A DNA stretch of 64,000 nt from assembly GCF_027497175.1 (NCBI RefSeq), contig NZ_CP114901.1, positions 1,922,001 to 1,986,000 of the forward strand, in the 5' to 3' direction. The position numbers and the translations under genes are program-made. Source of the DNA: Verrucosispora sp. WMMD573. GTDB taxonomy: Bacteria; Actinomycetota; Actinomycetes; Mycobacteriales; Micromonosporaceae. The notes below the pieces were generated by a model, which searched no databases, was not told where the DNA came from, and worked only from the letters and a program-made list of their open reading frames with translations. Below, piece by piece: positions 39,619 through 50,764 of the stretch (the stretch's first letter is position 1; each line of letters starts with the position of its first letter).

Positions 39619-41097
39619 ATGGCAGTAGCGCCGCCCGACAACGGCACCCCACCCGACTCCCGCCAGCCGCGCAACGGCTTCGACAGGTACTTCGAGATCT
39701 CGGCCCGTGGCTCGACGCTCACCCGCGAGGTACGCGGCGGCCTGGCCACCTTCTTCACGATGGCGTACATCGTGGTGCTCAACCCGCTCATCCTCGGCAG
39801 CGCCGTCGACGGTGACAATCAGACCCTGCCGATCCCCGCGATCGCGGCGGCCACCGCCCTGATCGCGGGTCTGATGACCATCCTGATGGGCGTGGTCGGC
39901 CGCTTCCCGCTGGCGGTCGCCGCCGGGCTCGGCGTCAACGCCCTGGTGGCGTACGAGATCGCGCCCGAGATGACCTGGGCCGACGCGATGGGCCTGGTGG
40001 TGATCGAGGGTCTGATCATCGCGGTGCTGGTGCTGACCGGGCTGCGTACGGCGGTCTTCCGCTCGGTGCCGACCCAGATGAAGACGGCGATCGGTGTGGG
40101 CATCGGCCTGTTCCTCACCATCATCGGCCTGGTGGACGCCGGTTTCGTCAGGCGGATTCCGGACGAGGCGAACACCACGGTCCCGGTCGGCCTCGGCATC
40201 GGCGGCAAACTCGTCAGCTGGCCGATGCTGGTCTTCGTGGTCGGCCTGCTGGTGACCCTGGTGCTGGTGGTACGCCGGGTCAAGGGCGCCATCCTGATCG
40301 GCATCCTCGCCTCCACGGTGCTGGCCATGCTGGTGGAGGCGGTGGGCGACATCGGTCCGTCCTTCGTCGACGGGGTGCCGAACCCGAAGGGCTGGTCGCT
40401 TAACGTTCCGACGCTGCCGAGCAACCCGTTCGACGTTCCGGACCTTTCCCTGCTCGGCCAGTTCAACGTGCTGGACTCGTGGGGGCGGGCCGGTTGGCTG
40501 GTCGTGCTGATGTTCATCTTCACCCTGCTCATCACCGACTTCTTCGACACCATGGGCACGATGGTGGCCGTCGGCCAGGAAGGCGGCATGCTCGACGAGC
40601 AGGGCACTCCGCCGCGTACCAGGGAGATCCTGCTGGTCGACTCGATCGCGGCGGCCAGCGGTGGTGCGGCCAGCGTCTCCAGCAACACGTCGTACATCGA
40701 GAGCGCCGCCGGTGTCGCGGAGGGTGCCCGGACCGGAGTGGCCAACCTGGTCACCGGCGTGCTCTTTCTGCTGGCCATGTTCCTGGCACCGCTGGTGGTG
40801 GTCGTCCCGTTCGAGGCGGCGTCCGTCGCGCTTGTGGTGGTCGGCTTCCTGATGATGACGGCGGTACGGACGATCGACTGGTCCGACTACGAGATCGCCA
40901 TCCCGGCCTTCCTCACCATCGTGTTGATGCCGTTCACCTACTCGATCTCGAACGGGATCGGGGCTGGGCTGATCGTGTACGTGGTGATCAAGCTGGCCAA
41001 GGGCAAGTCCCGGGAAATCCACCCGCTGCTGTACGCGGTGGCGGCGCTGTTCGTGGTGTACTTCCTGCGCGGTCCGATCGAGGCGCTGCTCTTCTGA
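39619..41097 (+). CDS. NCS2/AzgA-type purine permease
   Basis: The 492-residue protein has the AzgA-like NCS2 fold with 12-14 helices. Signatures include RGGLATFFTMAYIVVLNPLIL at the first helix (in two parts), GLGVNALVAYEI, DFFDTMGTMVAVGQEGG and ASVSSNTSYIESAAGVAEGARTG around the substrate site. The family imports adenine, guanine and hypoxanthine with protons. ATG 39619 is chosen because TGAGG lies 6 nt upstream. The gene could recycle hypoxanthine released by futalosine hydrolase, but that is only an inference. Confidence 0.88.
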   Translation: MAVAPPDNGTPPDSRQPRNGFDRYFEISARGSTLTREVRGGLATFFTMAYIVVLNPLILGSAVDGDNQTLPIPAIAAATALIAGLMTILMGVVGRFPLAVAAGLGVNALVAYEIAPEMTWADAMGLVVIEGLIIAVLVLTGLRTAVFRSVPTQMKTAIGVGIGLFLTIIGLVDAGFVRRIPDEANTTVPVGLGIGGKLVSWPMLVFVVGLLVTLVLVVRRVKGAILIGILASTVLAMLVEAVGDIGPSFVDGVPNPKGWSLNVPTLPSNPFDVPDLSLLGQFNVLDSWGRAGWLVVLMFIFTLLITDFFDTMGTMVAVGQEGGMLDEQGTPPRTREILLVDSIAAASGGAASVSSNTSYIESAAGVAEGARTGVANLVTGVLFLLAMFLAPLVVVVPFEAASVALVVVGFLMMTAVRTIDWSDYEIAIPAFLTIVLMPFTYSISNGIGAGLIVYVVIKLAKGKSREIHPLLYAVAALFVVYFLRGPIEALLF

Positions 41098-41194
41098 CAG
41101 CCGCCCGGGCCGGGTGGGTGATCCGCCTGTCCGGCCCGGGAGCAGAGACGTCGAGGTGAGCATGGTCATATCCGCTGCGGCTCGGTCAGCTAAT

Positions 41195-41209
41195 TAGTTA
41201 GGCTAACTA
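41195..41209. promoter_or_regulatory. MarR operator overlapping its own promoter
   Basis: TAGTTAG, a central G, and CTAACTA form a perfect 15-bp palindrome that ends 2 nt before the GTG of the MarR gene. The overlapping TAGGCT (41199-41204) lies 7 nt before the start codon and fits a leaderless -10 box. The palindrome is typical for autoregulating MarR proteins. Confidence 0.8.
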
Positions 41210-41211
41210 TC

Positions 41212-41661
41212 GTGACGGAGCGGACGGTGACGGCTCAGAGCATGCCACCGGCGCAGCTGGCCCTCCAGTTGCGTGATGCGATCACCCGGTTGAACCGGCG
41301 GGTCCGCCAGGCCCGGCCGGTTGGTGACCTCACGGTCACCCAACTGTCCGCGCTCACCAGCCTTCGGCTGGCGGGCGCGCTCACGCCGCGGGAGCTCGCC
41401 GACGTCGAACGGGTGCAGCCACCGACGATGACCAAGATCGTCGCGAAGCTGGAGGAGCGTGGCCTCGTGCAGCGCACCCCGCACCCGACCGACGGCCGGC
41501 AGGTCATCCTCGCGACGACCGAGGGGGGCCGGGCCGTGCTCGACCAGTTCGAGCGGGTCCGGGACGAGTGGCTGGCCCGCCGGCTGGCCGAGCTGACTGA
41601 CACCGACCGGGAGACCCTGCACCAAGCCGCGGAGATCCTTCAGCGAATCTCCCGCGCCTGA
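41212..41661 (+). CDS. MarR family transcriptional regulator
   Basis: The 149-residue protein has the winged helix-turn-helix of MarR (ELADVERVQPPTMTKIVAKLEERGLV in two parts, then the wing TPHPTDGRQVILATTEGG) flanked by dimerisation helices. It lies 82 bp upstream of an MFS exporter gene on the same strand and an exact MarR-type palindrome covers its start, so it probably represses both genes until a ligand binds. The start GTG 41212 lies 2 nt after the palindrome. Confidence 0.92.
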   Translation: MTERTVTAQSMPPAQLALQLRDAITRLNRRVRQARPVGDLTVTQLSALTSLRLAGALTPRELADVERVQPPTMTKIVAKLEERGLVQRTPHPTDGRQVILATTEGGRAVLDQFERVRDEWLARRLAELTDTDRETLHQAAEILQRISRA

Positions 41662-41742
41662 CGCCGCGCACACCGGGTGTGCGCCCCGCGCCGTGCCGTC
41701 CGTCGTTGACGACGCGTACGACCGCGAGGAGGCGCACCAAGA

Positions 41743-43020
41743 GTGCAGGCAAGGCTGAGCACGATGTTCCAGTCCCTACAGGTCCGCAACTACCGGCTCT
41801 TCGCATTCGGGCAACTGATCAAGCTGATCGGTGTCTGGATGATGTTCATCGCCCAGGACTGGCTGGTCCTCGAGCTTTCCGGCGACTCGGCCACCGCGCT
41901 CGGCGTGGTCGTAGCTCTCCAGTTCACGCCCGTACTGCTGCTCACGCTGCTCTCCGGTCGGCTCGCCGACCGATACGACAAGCGGATGCTCCTGTTCATC
42001 GCCAACGCGTTCTGGACCGTGCTGTCGCTGGCCATGAGCGTGCTGGTGCTCACCGATCTGGTTCAGCTCTGGCACGTCTTCGTCTTCGCCGCCCTGCTCG
42101 GTGTGGCCAACGCGATGGAGACCCCGGTACGCCAGGCGTTCGTCTCCGAGCTGGTCGGCACGGCACTGCTGCCCAACGCGCTCTCACTCAACGCGGCCGT
42201 GTTCAACTCGGCCCGGATCGTCGGCCCGGCCGTGGCCGGCCTGGCCATCGCCGTCTTCGACGTCGGGCCGGTCTTCCTCGTCACCGCGCTCAGCTCGATC
42301 GCGCCGCTGGTCACGGTGATCCGGATGCGGTCGACCGAACTGCACCGGGAGCCGCTGCCGGCGCGTGGCGAGCGGGCCGCCGCGACCGTGCTCGACGGGC
42401 TGCGCTACGTCGCCCGCCGCCCCGACCTGCTGCTCCCGATGGTGGTGATGTCGGTGATCGGGATGTCGTTGTTCAACTTCCAGCTGACGCTGGCGGCCCT
42501 GGCGAAGACCGTCTTCAACACCGGGGCGGCCTCGTTCGGCCTGTTCAGCACCACGCTCGCGGCCGGCGCGCTGGTCGGCGCACTGGCCGGGACCGGGCGG
42601 CGGAGCCGGCCCTCGGTGTGGCTGGTGCTGGGTGCCGCGATCGGCTGCGCCACCTTCGGCACGCTCGTCGGGCTGGCTCCGGCGTACTGGATGGTGGTCG
42701 CCCTGCTGCCGCCCACCGGCTTCTTCATGGTCTACTTCGCCCAGGCGGCGAACCAGCGGGTGCAACTCGGCACCGACGCCGCGTTCCGTGGCCGGGTGAT
42801 GGCGTTGTGGGTGCTGGTGTTCCTCGGCACCAACCCGGTCGGCGCGCCGATCATCGGCTGGGTCGCGGAGACCTTCGGGGCCGGTGCCAGCATCTGGGCC
42901 GGTGGCCTGCTCTCGCTTACCACCGCACTGCTGGCGTTGGCCTGGCAGCTACGCCGAGCCGGGGCCCGGCTGCGGTTCCGGGTCCTGCCGCTGCCCCGCT
43001 TCTACGTCACCGAGATGTGA
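41743..43020 (+). CDS. MFS exporter (DHA3/EntS-like)
   Basis: The 425-residue transporter has 12 membrane helices in the DHA3 layout: FQSLQVRNYRLFAFGQLIKL at the start, LSGRLADRYDKRMLL between helices 2 and 3, and NQRVQLGTDAAFRGRVMALW before helix 10. Such proteins export drugs or siderophores. GTG 41743 follows GAGGAGG (41726-41732). The MarR gene next to it probably controls its expression. Confidence 0.88.
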   Translation: MQARLSTMFQSLQVRNYRLFAFGQLIKLIGVWMMFIAQDWLVLELSGDSATALGVVVALQFTPVLLLTLLSGRLADRYDKRMLLFIANAFWTVLSLAMSVLVLTDLVQLWHVFVFAALLGVANAMETPVRQAFVSELVGTALLPNALSLNAAVFNSARIVGPAVAGLAIAVFDVGPVFLVTALSSIAPLVTVIRMRSTELHREPLPARGERAAATVLDGLRYVARRPDLLLPMVVMSVIGMSLFNFQLTLAALAKTVFNTGAASFGLFSTTLAAGALVGALAGTGRRSRPSVWLVLGAAIGCATFGTLVGLAPAYWMVVALLPPTGFFMVYFAQAANQRVQLGTDAAFRGRVMALWVLVFLGTNPVGAPIIGWVAETFGAGASIWAGGLLSLTTALLALAWQLRRAGARLRFRVLPLPRFYVTEM

Positions 43021-43160
43021 CGAGCTTCTGTTGCCGGCCCCGCCCGCTGCCCGGTCGGTCCGACGCTGGGGTGTTACCGGCGGTGCGGTAACGCGCCACC
43101 GCATGCGCGAGATGCGGAAATTCGGTTACCTGACGCTACGCAGCGACATAGCTTCGATGG

Positions 43161-43691
43161 GTGGAGGTCCTACGCTTACTGCTCCTGGCCGTGGCGCTTG
43201 CCGCCGTGGTCTTCGTGCCGGTGCTCATCGCGCTTGTCATCTGCACCGACGAGGTCGTCGACCGGCTGACCTGTCGGTACGGCGAGTGGCGGCAGCGGCG
43301 CCGCGAACGGCGCCTGATCGCCCGGCTGAACGAGGCCGTCGACGCGGTCGCGGTCGCCGACCGGATTGATCTCGACGCGCTCGACCGCTCGGAGCGGCGG
43401 CCTTTGGAGCAGATCGCCGCCGACCTGCGGTGTCTGCGTCGGGATCGGGCCGGCGGCAGCAGACCTGTGGTGTGGCACAGCGACGTGCTCGGCGCGTACG
43501 ACGATCGGCTTCGGCTGGCCTGCCATGCGCTGGGCATCACCGAGCATCTCGCCGAGTTGTCCGGTCTGGACCGGCAGATCGAACGGGTACGCGTCGAGGC
43601 CGAGCTGGACGCGGCCGGCCTACGGCTGCCGGCCGCCCGCCCCGAGCAACCCGAGCGGAACCATCCCGAGCAGCCTGAGCGGAACTATTAG
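43161..43691 (+). CDS. Membrane-anchored protein of unknown function
   Basis: The 176-residue protein has one N-terminal membrane helix (about residues 5-30) followed by a long charged helical domain rich in R, E and D (EWRQRRRERRLIARLNEAVD), a folded part with VVWHSDVLGAYDDRLRLACH, and a proline/glutamate tail with a repeated PEQPERN unit. No known family was recognised. GTG 43161 follows TAGCTT (43149-43154) by 6 nt, the same box as for the HAD gene at 34078, so it is probably leaderless. Confidence 0.65.
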   Translation: MEVLRLLLLAVALAAVVFVPVLIALVICTDEVVDRLTCRYGEWRQRRRERRLIARLNEAVDAVAVADRIDLDALDRSERRPLEQIAADLRCLRRDRAGGSRPVVWHSDVLGAYDDRLRLACHALGITEHLAELSGLDRQIERVRVEAELDAAGLRLPAARPEQPERNHPEQPERNY

Positions 43692-43708
43692 CTGCCACCA
43701 TGTGACAG

Positions 43709-44383
43709 GTGCGACTCTTCATCGCGATCTACCCGCCGGTCGAGGCCATCGCGCACCTGACCACCCGGTTGGCCGGGTTACGCCTGGCGGCGGCCTCGGC
43801 CGCCGGCACGAACGTCCGGCTGGTCGACCCGGCCACGGCCCATCTCACGCTCGCCTTCCTCGGCGAGGTCGATCCCGCCCGGCTGGCCGAGCTGCGGCAG
43901 GTCCTCCCACGCGCCGTGCAGGCTGCCCACGGTGGTACTGCGACGGAGGCACCCGGCGGTGCTGCGGCGGAGGCACCCGGCGGTGCTGCGGCGGAGGCAC
44001 CCGGCGGTGCTGCGGCGGAGGCACCCGGCGGGTGCGACGGCCCGCCAGTGCTGCGGCTTGGCGGCGGTGGTCGATTCGGCTGGGGACGCAGCACCGTGCT
44101 CTGGGTCGACGTGCGCGGCGACGTCAACCGTCTGGGGGCGCTGGCCGGCGCTGTCCGCGCCGGGCTGAGCGCCGCCGGGTTTCCCGGCGACGAGAAGCCG
44201 TTCCGACCGCACCTGACCATCGCCCGACCGGGTGACCGGCTGCCACACGCCAACATCGAGGCGGACCTGGCAACCCTCCACGACTACCTCGGCCCGCCCT
44301 GGCTGGCCGAGGAACTGGTGCTGGTGCAGAGCCGGCCCAAACTCCCGCCGCGCTACCACCGTCTCGCCGCCTGGCCTCTCTGA
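43709..44383 (+). CDS. 2'-5' RNA ligase/cyclic phosphodiesterase-like protein
   Basis: The 224-residue protein belongs to the LigT-like 2H family. Its two HxT motifs are HLTLAFLGEVD and PHLTIARPGD. Between them, residues about 76-107 are an inserted low-complexity run of the repeat GGAAAEAP encoded by a 24-bp tandem repeat. The family opens or forms 2',3'-cyclic phosphates or 2'-5' bonds in RNA. It starts at GTG 43709, 17 nt after the previous gene, without a clear ribosome binding site. Confidence 0.85.
   Translation: MRLFIAIYPPVEAIAHLTTRLAGLRLAAASAAGTNVRLVDPATAHLTLAFLGEVDPARLAELRQVLPRAVQAAHGGTATEAPGGAAAEAPGGAAAEAPGGAAAEAPGGCDGPPVLRLGGGGRFGWGRSTVLWVDVRGDVNRLGALAGAVRAGLSAAGFPGDEKPFRPHLTIARPGDRLPHANIEADLATLHDYLGPPWLAEELVLVQSRPKLPPRYHRLAAWPL
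43934..44029 (+). repeat. 24-bp tandem repeat within the LigT-like gene
   Basis: Four consecutive 24-bp units at 43934, 43958, 43982 and 44006: the first differs at a few bases, and the next three are identical. Each encodes GGAAAEAP-type octapeptides. The length is a multiple of three, so copy number can change without frameshift. Confidence 0.92.
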
Positions 44384-44412
44384 ACCCGGCACCGCCCCGC
44401 TGACTTCTCGCA

Positions 44413-44479
44413 GATCTTGTATTTGCGGTCGCTGAAACGTCCGTTATCGGACCAATGTCCCGGCAGGAAGTGCAAGATC
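44413..44479. repeat. Degenerate family B-like inverted repeat
   Basis: GATCTTGTATTT (44413-44424) pairs with AAGTGCAAGATC (44468-44479), using two G-U pairs. The left flank CGCAGATCTTG also occurs next to the family B repeat at 29093. A small hairpin GTCCG-TTAT-CGGAC lies within the loop. It sits between the convergent LigT-like and sepH genes. Confidence 0.55.
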
Positions 44480-44516
44480 GACGCGGCGACGGGGACGGCG
44501 GCGCGGGGCCCGCAGG

Positions 44517-45599
44517 TCAGGATGACTCGCGGGCCGCCGGGCCGGTGCCGAAGAGGACGTCGTCCCAACTGGGCAGGCGCTTGCGTGGCTTGCCACCGGC
44601 CTCGCCGGACTCGGAGGCACCACTGGCCGGCGCGTTCGTCCGGCGGGGGCGCAGCACCGCCAACGACGGCACGGCCGGGACCTCCTTGGGCGCGTCCGCG
44701 TCGTCGTCGAAGGCCGAGCCCTGGCCGCCGCCGAGCAGCGCCGCAGCGCCCCCGGCGACCGCCCGCTGGCGCTGCGCGTCCGGACCGCCGGCGAGCGCGG
44801 CCGGCGATCGTGGTTCGAGACCTCGGCCCGAGGTCGCGCCGAGCGGCCGGTCGAGGGAGGCGAGCAGGGCGTCCCGGCCGGCTCGGATCGGGTCACGACC
44901 CGAGCGACCCGGCTCGGCGGGCGACGGCAGCCCGTGCCCACCCCGGCTCGGCTCGCCACGCGACGGGCCGGGCAGGGCGTGGCCGCCCCGCTCCGGTGCC
45001 GGCTCCTGGCCCAGGATCGGCGTCGGGCGCTCGGCGCACAGGTACTGCGCCATGTCGTCGTGCGGGGCGACCGACTGCCGGGTCTTGTCCAGATCCCAGA
45101 CCGCCTGGGCGGTGGCCTTGCCGGACGGCCAGGTGGCGACGATCCGCCAGGTGCCGTCGTCGCGCCGCCATGCGTCCCAGGAGATCTTCTCGGTGTCGAT
45201 CCCGTGCTGGGCGAGCCGACCGTTGACCACCTCGGCCAGCGGCGTGGGCTTCTCGGCACCCTTTAGTCGGGTGCGCCGGGCGTGCTGGGCGAGCATCGCG
45301 CGCTCCTGGAGCACCGGCCCGGCGTAGCGGAGCACCCGGTCGACCGGCACACCGGCGATCCGGGCGACGTCCTCGGCGGACTCGCCGGAGCGGATCCGGG
45401 CCTGGATGTCCCGAGGAGACAGCGAGGGCACCGGGGCGGCGGCGGCCGGTGCCACCGCGAGCGTGGGCGTACCCGGCTCGGCGTGCAGCGCTCCGGCGAT
45501 ACGCTCGTCCAACGGCAGGGCGAGCAGTCGCCCGACCTCGTCGGCGAGCACCAGGGCCTGGCCGTCCTCGGAGAGGGCGACGAAGCGTACTGGGCGCAT
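44517..45599 (-). CDS. sepH: Septation protein SepH (DUF3071)
   Basis: The 360-residue protein begins MRPVRFVALSEDGQALVLAD, the start of SepH. The helix-turn-helix-like segment is RDIQARIRSGESAEDVARIAG. A conserved domain to about residue 190 follows (SWDAWRRDDGTWRIVATWPS), and then a long disordered C-terminus ending KRLPSWDDVLFG. SepH binds FtsZ and helps Z-ring formation in Streptomyces and mycobacteria. The ATG at 45599 has GGAGG. It is a single-gene unit. Confidence 0.9.
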   Translation of the reverse strand: MRPVRFVALSEDGQALVLADEVGRLLALPLDERIAGALHAEPGTPTLAVAPAAAAPVPSLSPRDIQARIRSGESAEDVARIAGVPVDRVLRYAGPVLQERAMLAQHARRTRLKGAEKPTPLAEVVNGRLAQHGIDTEKISWDAWRRDDGTWRIVATWPSGKATAQAVWDLDKTRQSVAPHDDMAQYLCAERPTPILGQEPAPERGGHALPGPSRGEPSRGGHGLPSPAEPGRSGRDPIRAGRDALLASLDRPLGATSGRGLEPRSPAALAGGPDAQRQRAVAGGAAALLGGGQGSAFDDDADAPKEVPAVPSLAVLRPRRTNAPASGASESGEAGGKPRKRLPSWDDVLFGTGPAARESS

Positions 45600-45841
45600 C
45601 GCGTTGCCTCCGTCCCGCTTCGCTGGCCGTACGCCACGAGCCGGCCACCCGGGGCGTTGCGCTCCACGGTACGCCCATCCGCCCCCCGGTGGGAGACGCC
45701 ACGCCCGGTTAAGCGGCGGATCCGCCTGCTCCGGCGCTGTGTCGCGGGTCAGCTGTCGACGGCCGACAGTGGCGTGCTACACGGTCCGAAGTGGTGCGGG
45801 GTCAGCCGGGTGTCGGAGGTGGACCGGGGCATCGTACGGTG

Positions 45842-45875
45842 CGGGCCCGGCGCCCCGGACGGGGTGCCGGGCCCG
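45842..45875 (-). terminator. Strong terminator after serC
   Basis: CGGGCCCGGCGCCCCG (45842-45857) pairs with CGGGGTGCCGGGCCCG (45860-45875), with one G-U pair, 22 nt past the serC stop. The rest of the gap up to sepH (45600-45841) holds no visible gene. Confidence 0.8.
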
Positions 45876-45896
45876 TGGTCAGGCCGAGTCCGGCGG

Positions 45897-47402
<1,506 letters not shown>

Positions 47403-48509
47403 TCAGACGTCGTGGGGGACGGCGTCCCAGCCGTCGACCTCGTGCGGCTTGCGGGTGCCCGGGCCCACGTAGCGGGCCGAGGGACGGACCAGCCGCTGGA
47501 GCTTCTTCTGCTCCAGGATGTGTGCGCTCCAGCCGCCCATCCGGGCACAGGTGAACATGGAGGTGAACATGTGCGCCGGAACCTCGGCGAAGTCGAGCAC
47601 CACGGCGGACCAGAACTCGACGTTCGTGGCGAGCACCCGGTCCGGCCGGCGGGCCTGCAACTCGGCGAGGGCCGCCTTCTCCAGCGCCTCGGCGACCTCG
47701 AAGCGCGGAGCACCCAGCTCCCGGGCGGTGCGGCGGAGCACCCGGGCGCGCGGATCCTCGGCCCGGTAGACCCGGTGCCCGAAGCCCATCAGCCGCTCAC
47801 CCCGGTCGAGCACGCCCTTGACGTAGCCCTCCGCGTCACCGCTGCGCTCGACCGCCTCCAGCATGGTCAGCACCCGCGACGGCGCGCCGCCGTGCAGCGG
47901 GCCGGAGAGCGCGCCGATGCCCGAGGAGATGCAGGCGGCGGCGTCCGCTCCGGTGGAGGCGACGATCCGGGCGGTGAAGGTGGAGGCGTTCAGGCCGTGC
48001 TCGGCGGCCGAGATGAAGTACGCGTCGACGGCCTTGACGTGCCGGGGATCGGGCTCGCCGCGCCACCGCTTCATGAAGCGCTCGACGACCGTCTCCGCCT
48101 TGTCGATCTCCTTCTGCGGAACCGCCGGCAGCCCGAGGCCGCGAGCGGACTGGGCGACGAAGGAGAGCGCGGTGACCGACACCCGGGCAAGGTCCTCACG
48201 GGCCTGCCCGTCGGAGATGTCCAGCAACTGCTGCAAGCCCCAGTACGGAGCGAGCATGGCCACGGCGGACTGCACGTCGACCCGGATGTCGCCGGAGTGC
48301 ACCGGCACCGGGAACGGCTCGGCCGGCGGCAGGCCCGGGCCGAAGCGGCCGTCGACCAGCAGCGCCCAGACGTTGCCGAAGGAGACCTGGCCGATCAGGT
48401 CCTCGATGTCGACCCCGCGATAGCGCAGCGCGCCGCCTTCGCGGTCGGGCTCGGCGATCTCGGTTTCGAAGGCTACGACGCCTTCAAGTCCGGGTTTGAA
48501 ATCGGCCAT
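47403..48509 (-). CDS. Citrate synthase 2
   Basis: The 368-residue protein is the shorter actinobacterial citrate synthase. The catalytic histidines are in [16 protein letters not shown] [10 protein letters not shown] and [16 protein letters not shown], with the aspartate in [28 protein letters not shown] is the substrate-binding loop. It condenses oxaloacetate with acetyl-CoA, though the shorter class may also use propionyl-CoA. ATG 48509 has AGGAG. It is divergent from pdxH. Confidence 0.9.
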   Translation of the reverse strand: MADFKPGLEGVVAFETEIAEPDREGGALRYRGVDIEDLIGQVSFGNVWALLVDGRFGPGLPPAEPFPVPVHSGDIRVDVQSAVAMLAPYWGLQQLLDISDGQAREDLARVSVTALSFVAQSARGLGLPAVPQKEIDKAETVVERFMKRWRGEPDPRHVKAVDAYFISAAEHGLNASTFTARIVASTGADAAACISSGIGALSGPLHGGAPSRVLTMLEAVERSGDAEGYVKGVLDRGERLMGFGHRVYRAEDPRARVLRRTARELGAPRFEVAEALEKAALAELQARRPDRVLATNVEFWSAVVLDFAEVPAHMFTSMFTCARMGGWSAHILEQKKLQRLVRPSARYVGPGTRKPHEVDGWDAVPHDV

Positions 48510-48760
48510 CTCACTGCTCCTGGTGTGTGGTCGGTGCGCCCGCCCGGGCTCGGTGTCCCGGCCCCGGCCGGGTGAGCGCCTTAGGCGACCCTCAGGGATG
48601 TGTTCGTGACATCTTGCCTGCTGGTGGCCGGGTGCGCGAGACGCTGTCGATGTGCTGCTGGCGACATCCCGCTTGCCGGGCTCCTCCCGGCACGGATAAG
48701 ACTGGGCCGGACGGGCTGGTCGGCGGGCGCGTACCGGCCCGACGGGGGAGGAGCGGGAAC

Positions 48761-49417
48761 GTGATGGGGGACACACCGGTGCCAGCCGGGATGCGGCACG
48801 AGTACGCCGCCGATTCCGGCCTGACGGAGAGCGAGCTGGCCGCCGACTGGCACGCCCAGTTCGACAGGTGGTTCGCCGACGCGGTCGCCGCCGAGTTGCC
48901 CGAGCCGAACGCCATGGTGTTCGGCACCGCCGACGCCGCCGGGCGGCCGAGCGCGCGGACGGTGCTGCTCAAGGGGTACGACCCGGAAGGTTTCGTGCTG
49001 TTCACGAACTACGGCTCCCGCAAGGGCGTCGAGGTGGCCGCCAACCCGTACGCCAGCCTGCTCTTTCCCTGGTTCCCGATGCAGCGGCAGGTGATCGTCG
49101 CCGGCCCGGTGGAACGTGTCGACCGGGCCGAGACGGAGGCGTACTTCGCCAGCCGGCCGCGTGGCTCGCAGCTCGGCGCCTGGGCCAGCGCCCAGTCGTC
49201 GGTGCTGCCGGACCGGGCCGCCCTCGACGACGCCTACCGGGCCGCGGCGGAACGCTTCGCCGACGTGGACCCGATCCCCGCGCCGCCGAACTGGGGCGGG
49301 TTGCGGGTGCGCCCGGATTCGGTGGAGTTCTGGCAGGGCCGGGCCAGCCGGCTGCACGACCGGCTGCGGTTCCGGCGTACCGGCGCGGGCTGGGTCGTGG
49401 AGCGGCTGGCACCGTGA
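48761..49417 (+). CDS. pdxH: Pyridoxamine 5'-phosphate oxidase
   Basis: The 218-residue enzyme matches PdxH throughout: [17 protein letters not shown] near the start, [21 protein letters not shown] at the FMN site (two parts), [30 protein letters not shown] and the C-terminal [10 protein letters not shown]. It oxidises pyridoxamine-P or pyridoxine-P to pyridoxal-P with FMN and oxygen. GTG 48761 lies 7 nt after GGGGGAGGAG; ATG 48764 is almost equally possible. Confidence 0.93.
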   Translation: MMGDTPVPAGMRHEYAADSGLTESELAADWHAQFDRWFADAVAAELPEPNAMVFGTADAAGRPSARTVLLKGYDPEGFVLFTNYGSRKGVEVAANPYASLLFPWFPMQRQVIVAGPVERVDRAETEAYFASRPRGSQLGAWASAQSSVLPDRAALDDAYRAAAERFADVDPIPAPPNWGGLRVRPDSVEFWQGRASRLHDRLRFRRTGAGWVVERLAP

Positions 49418-50754
49418 CCGTCGGCAGCACCGACCGGCCGCGCGAGCAGCGCCGCTGGGCGATCGACCTGCGCCCGCTGCGGGTGCCGGCGTACCGGCGG
49501 CTCTGGGCCGGCAACGCCATCGCGATGTTCGGCTTCCAGTTCACCGCCGTCGCGGTGCCGGTGGAGATGTACGCGCTGACTGAGGACTCCCTCTGGGTCG
49601 GTCTGCTCGGTGTCGCCGCCTTCGTACCGCTGCTGGTCTTCGGGCTCTGGGGTGGCGCGGTCGCCGACGCCATCGACCGGCGGCGGGTGCTGCTGGGTGG
49701 CTCGGCCCTGCTCTGGGTCGCCGTGCTGGGACTGCTGGCCCAGGCGCTGCTCGGCGTCGGTAGCCCGGTCCTGCTGCTGGCGCTTGTCGCGTTGAGTTCG
49801 GTGGCGTTCGCGATCGCCGGGCCGGCCCGCGCGGCGCTCGTGGCCCGGCTGGTCCCGACCGAGCTGGTGCCCGCGGCCACCACGTTGAACTTCACCACCG
49901 CCATGGCCACCGCGGTCCTCGGGCCGCTGGCCGCCGGCCTGATCCTGGCGATCTGGGACCTCGGAGTGGCGCTGCCCGTCGCGTACGCCGTGGACGCGAC
50001 GCTGCTGGCCGCCCTGGTCTGGGCGGCGCTGCGGCTGCCGGCCATGCCGCCGGAACCCGATCCGGACGGCGGGCCCCGGCAGGCGGGGTTGCGCAGCATC
50101 GTCGACGGGGTGCGGTACCTGGCCGGCAGCCCGGTGCTGCTGCTCTCCTTCGCCATCGACCTGATCGCGATGGTGTTCGCCTTTCCGCGGGCACTCTTCC
50201 CCGAGGTGGCGGCCGAACGGTTCGGTGGCGGCGCGGCGGTGGGCTGGCTCTACAGCTCCATCGCGATCGGCTCACTGCTCGCCGGCCTGGTGTCGGGTTG
50301 GATCGGCCAGGTTCGTCGGCAGGGTCTGGTGCTGGTGCTCGCCGTGGTGGGCTGGGGCGTTGCCGTGGCGCTGGCCGGACTGGCCGGCCAACTCTGGTTG
50401 GTGGTCGTGCTGCTGGTGCTGGCCGGTGCCGCCGACCTGGTCAGCTCGGTGGTCCGGCAGTCGATGTTGTTGATCTACGCGCCGGACCGGATGCGCGGCC
50501 GGCTCCAGGGCGTGAACACCGTCGTGGTGGCCGGCGGTCCGCGCCTGGGCGACCTGCGGGCCGGTGCCATGGCGGCCGGACTCGGCAGTGGGGTGGCCTG
50601 GATCGGCGGCGGTGTCGCGGCGGCGGTGCTCGCGGTGCTGCTGGCCGTGGCCTTCCCGGCGCTGACCCGCTACCGGCCGCCGAGCGCGGTGGGCGGGCGC
50701 GAGCACGGTGAGGGCCGTGGACCGCGGCGAGCGGACGACGGCGTCGGCGGCTAG
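49414..50754 (+). CDS. MFS transporter coupled to pdxH
   Basis: The 446-residue transporter has 12 membrane helices: [20 protein letters not shown] at the start, [19 protein letters not shown] in the helix 2-3 loop, and [20 protein letters not shown] before helix 10. It is EntS/DHA3-like. Its GTG overlaps the pdxH stop by four bases (GTGA), so it is co-translated with pdxH. The TAG stop at 50752-50754 is also the start of the next gene's -10 box. Confidence 0.85.
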   Translation: MTVGSTDRPREQRRWAIDLRPLRVPAYRRLWAGNAIAMFGFQFTAVAVPVEMYALTEDSLWVGLLGVAAFVPLLVFGLWGGAVADAIDRRRVLLGGSALLWVAVLGLLAQALLGVGSPVLLLALVALSSVAFAIAGPARAALVARLVPTELVPAATTLNFTTAMATAVLGPLAAGLILAIWDLGVALPVAYAVDATLLAALVWAALRLPAMPPEPDPDGGPRQAGLRSIVDGVRYLAGSPVLLLSFAIDLIAMVFAFPRALFPEVAAERFGGGAAVGWLYSSIAIGSLLAGLVSGWIGQVRRQGLVLVLAVVGWGVAVALAGLAGQLWLVVVLLVLAGAADLVSSVVRQSMLLIYAPDRMRGRLQGVNTVVVAGGPRLGDLRAGAMAAGLGSGVAWIGGGVAAAVLAVLLAVAFPALTRYRPPSAVGGREHGEGRGPRRADDGVGG

Positions 50755-50757
50755 GGT
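50752..50757 (+). promoter_or_regulatory. Leaderless -10 box using the stop codon of the preceding gene
   Basis: TAGGGT ends 7 nt before the epimerase ATG. Its first three bases are the TAG stop of the MFS gene. The same hexamer precedes ricT. Confidence 0.6.
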
Positions 50758-50764
50758 CTGGCGA

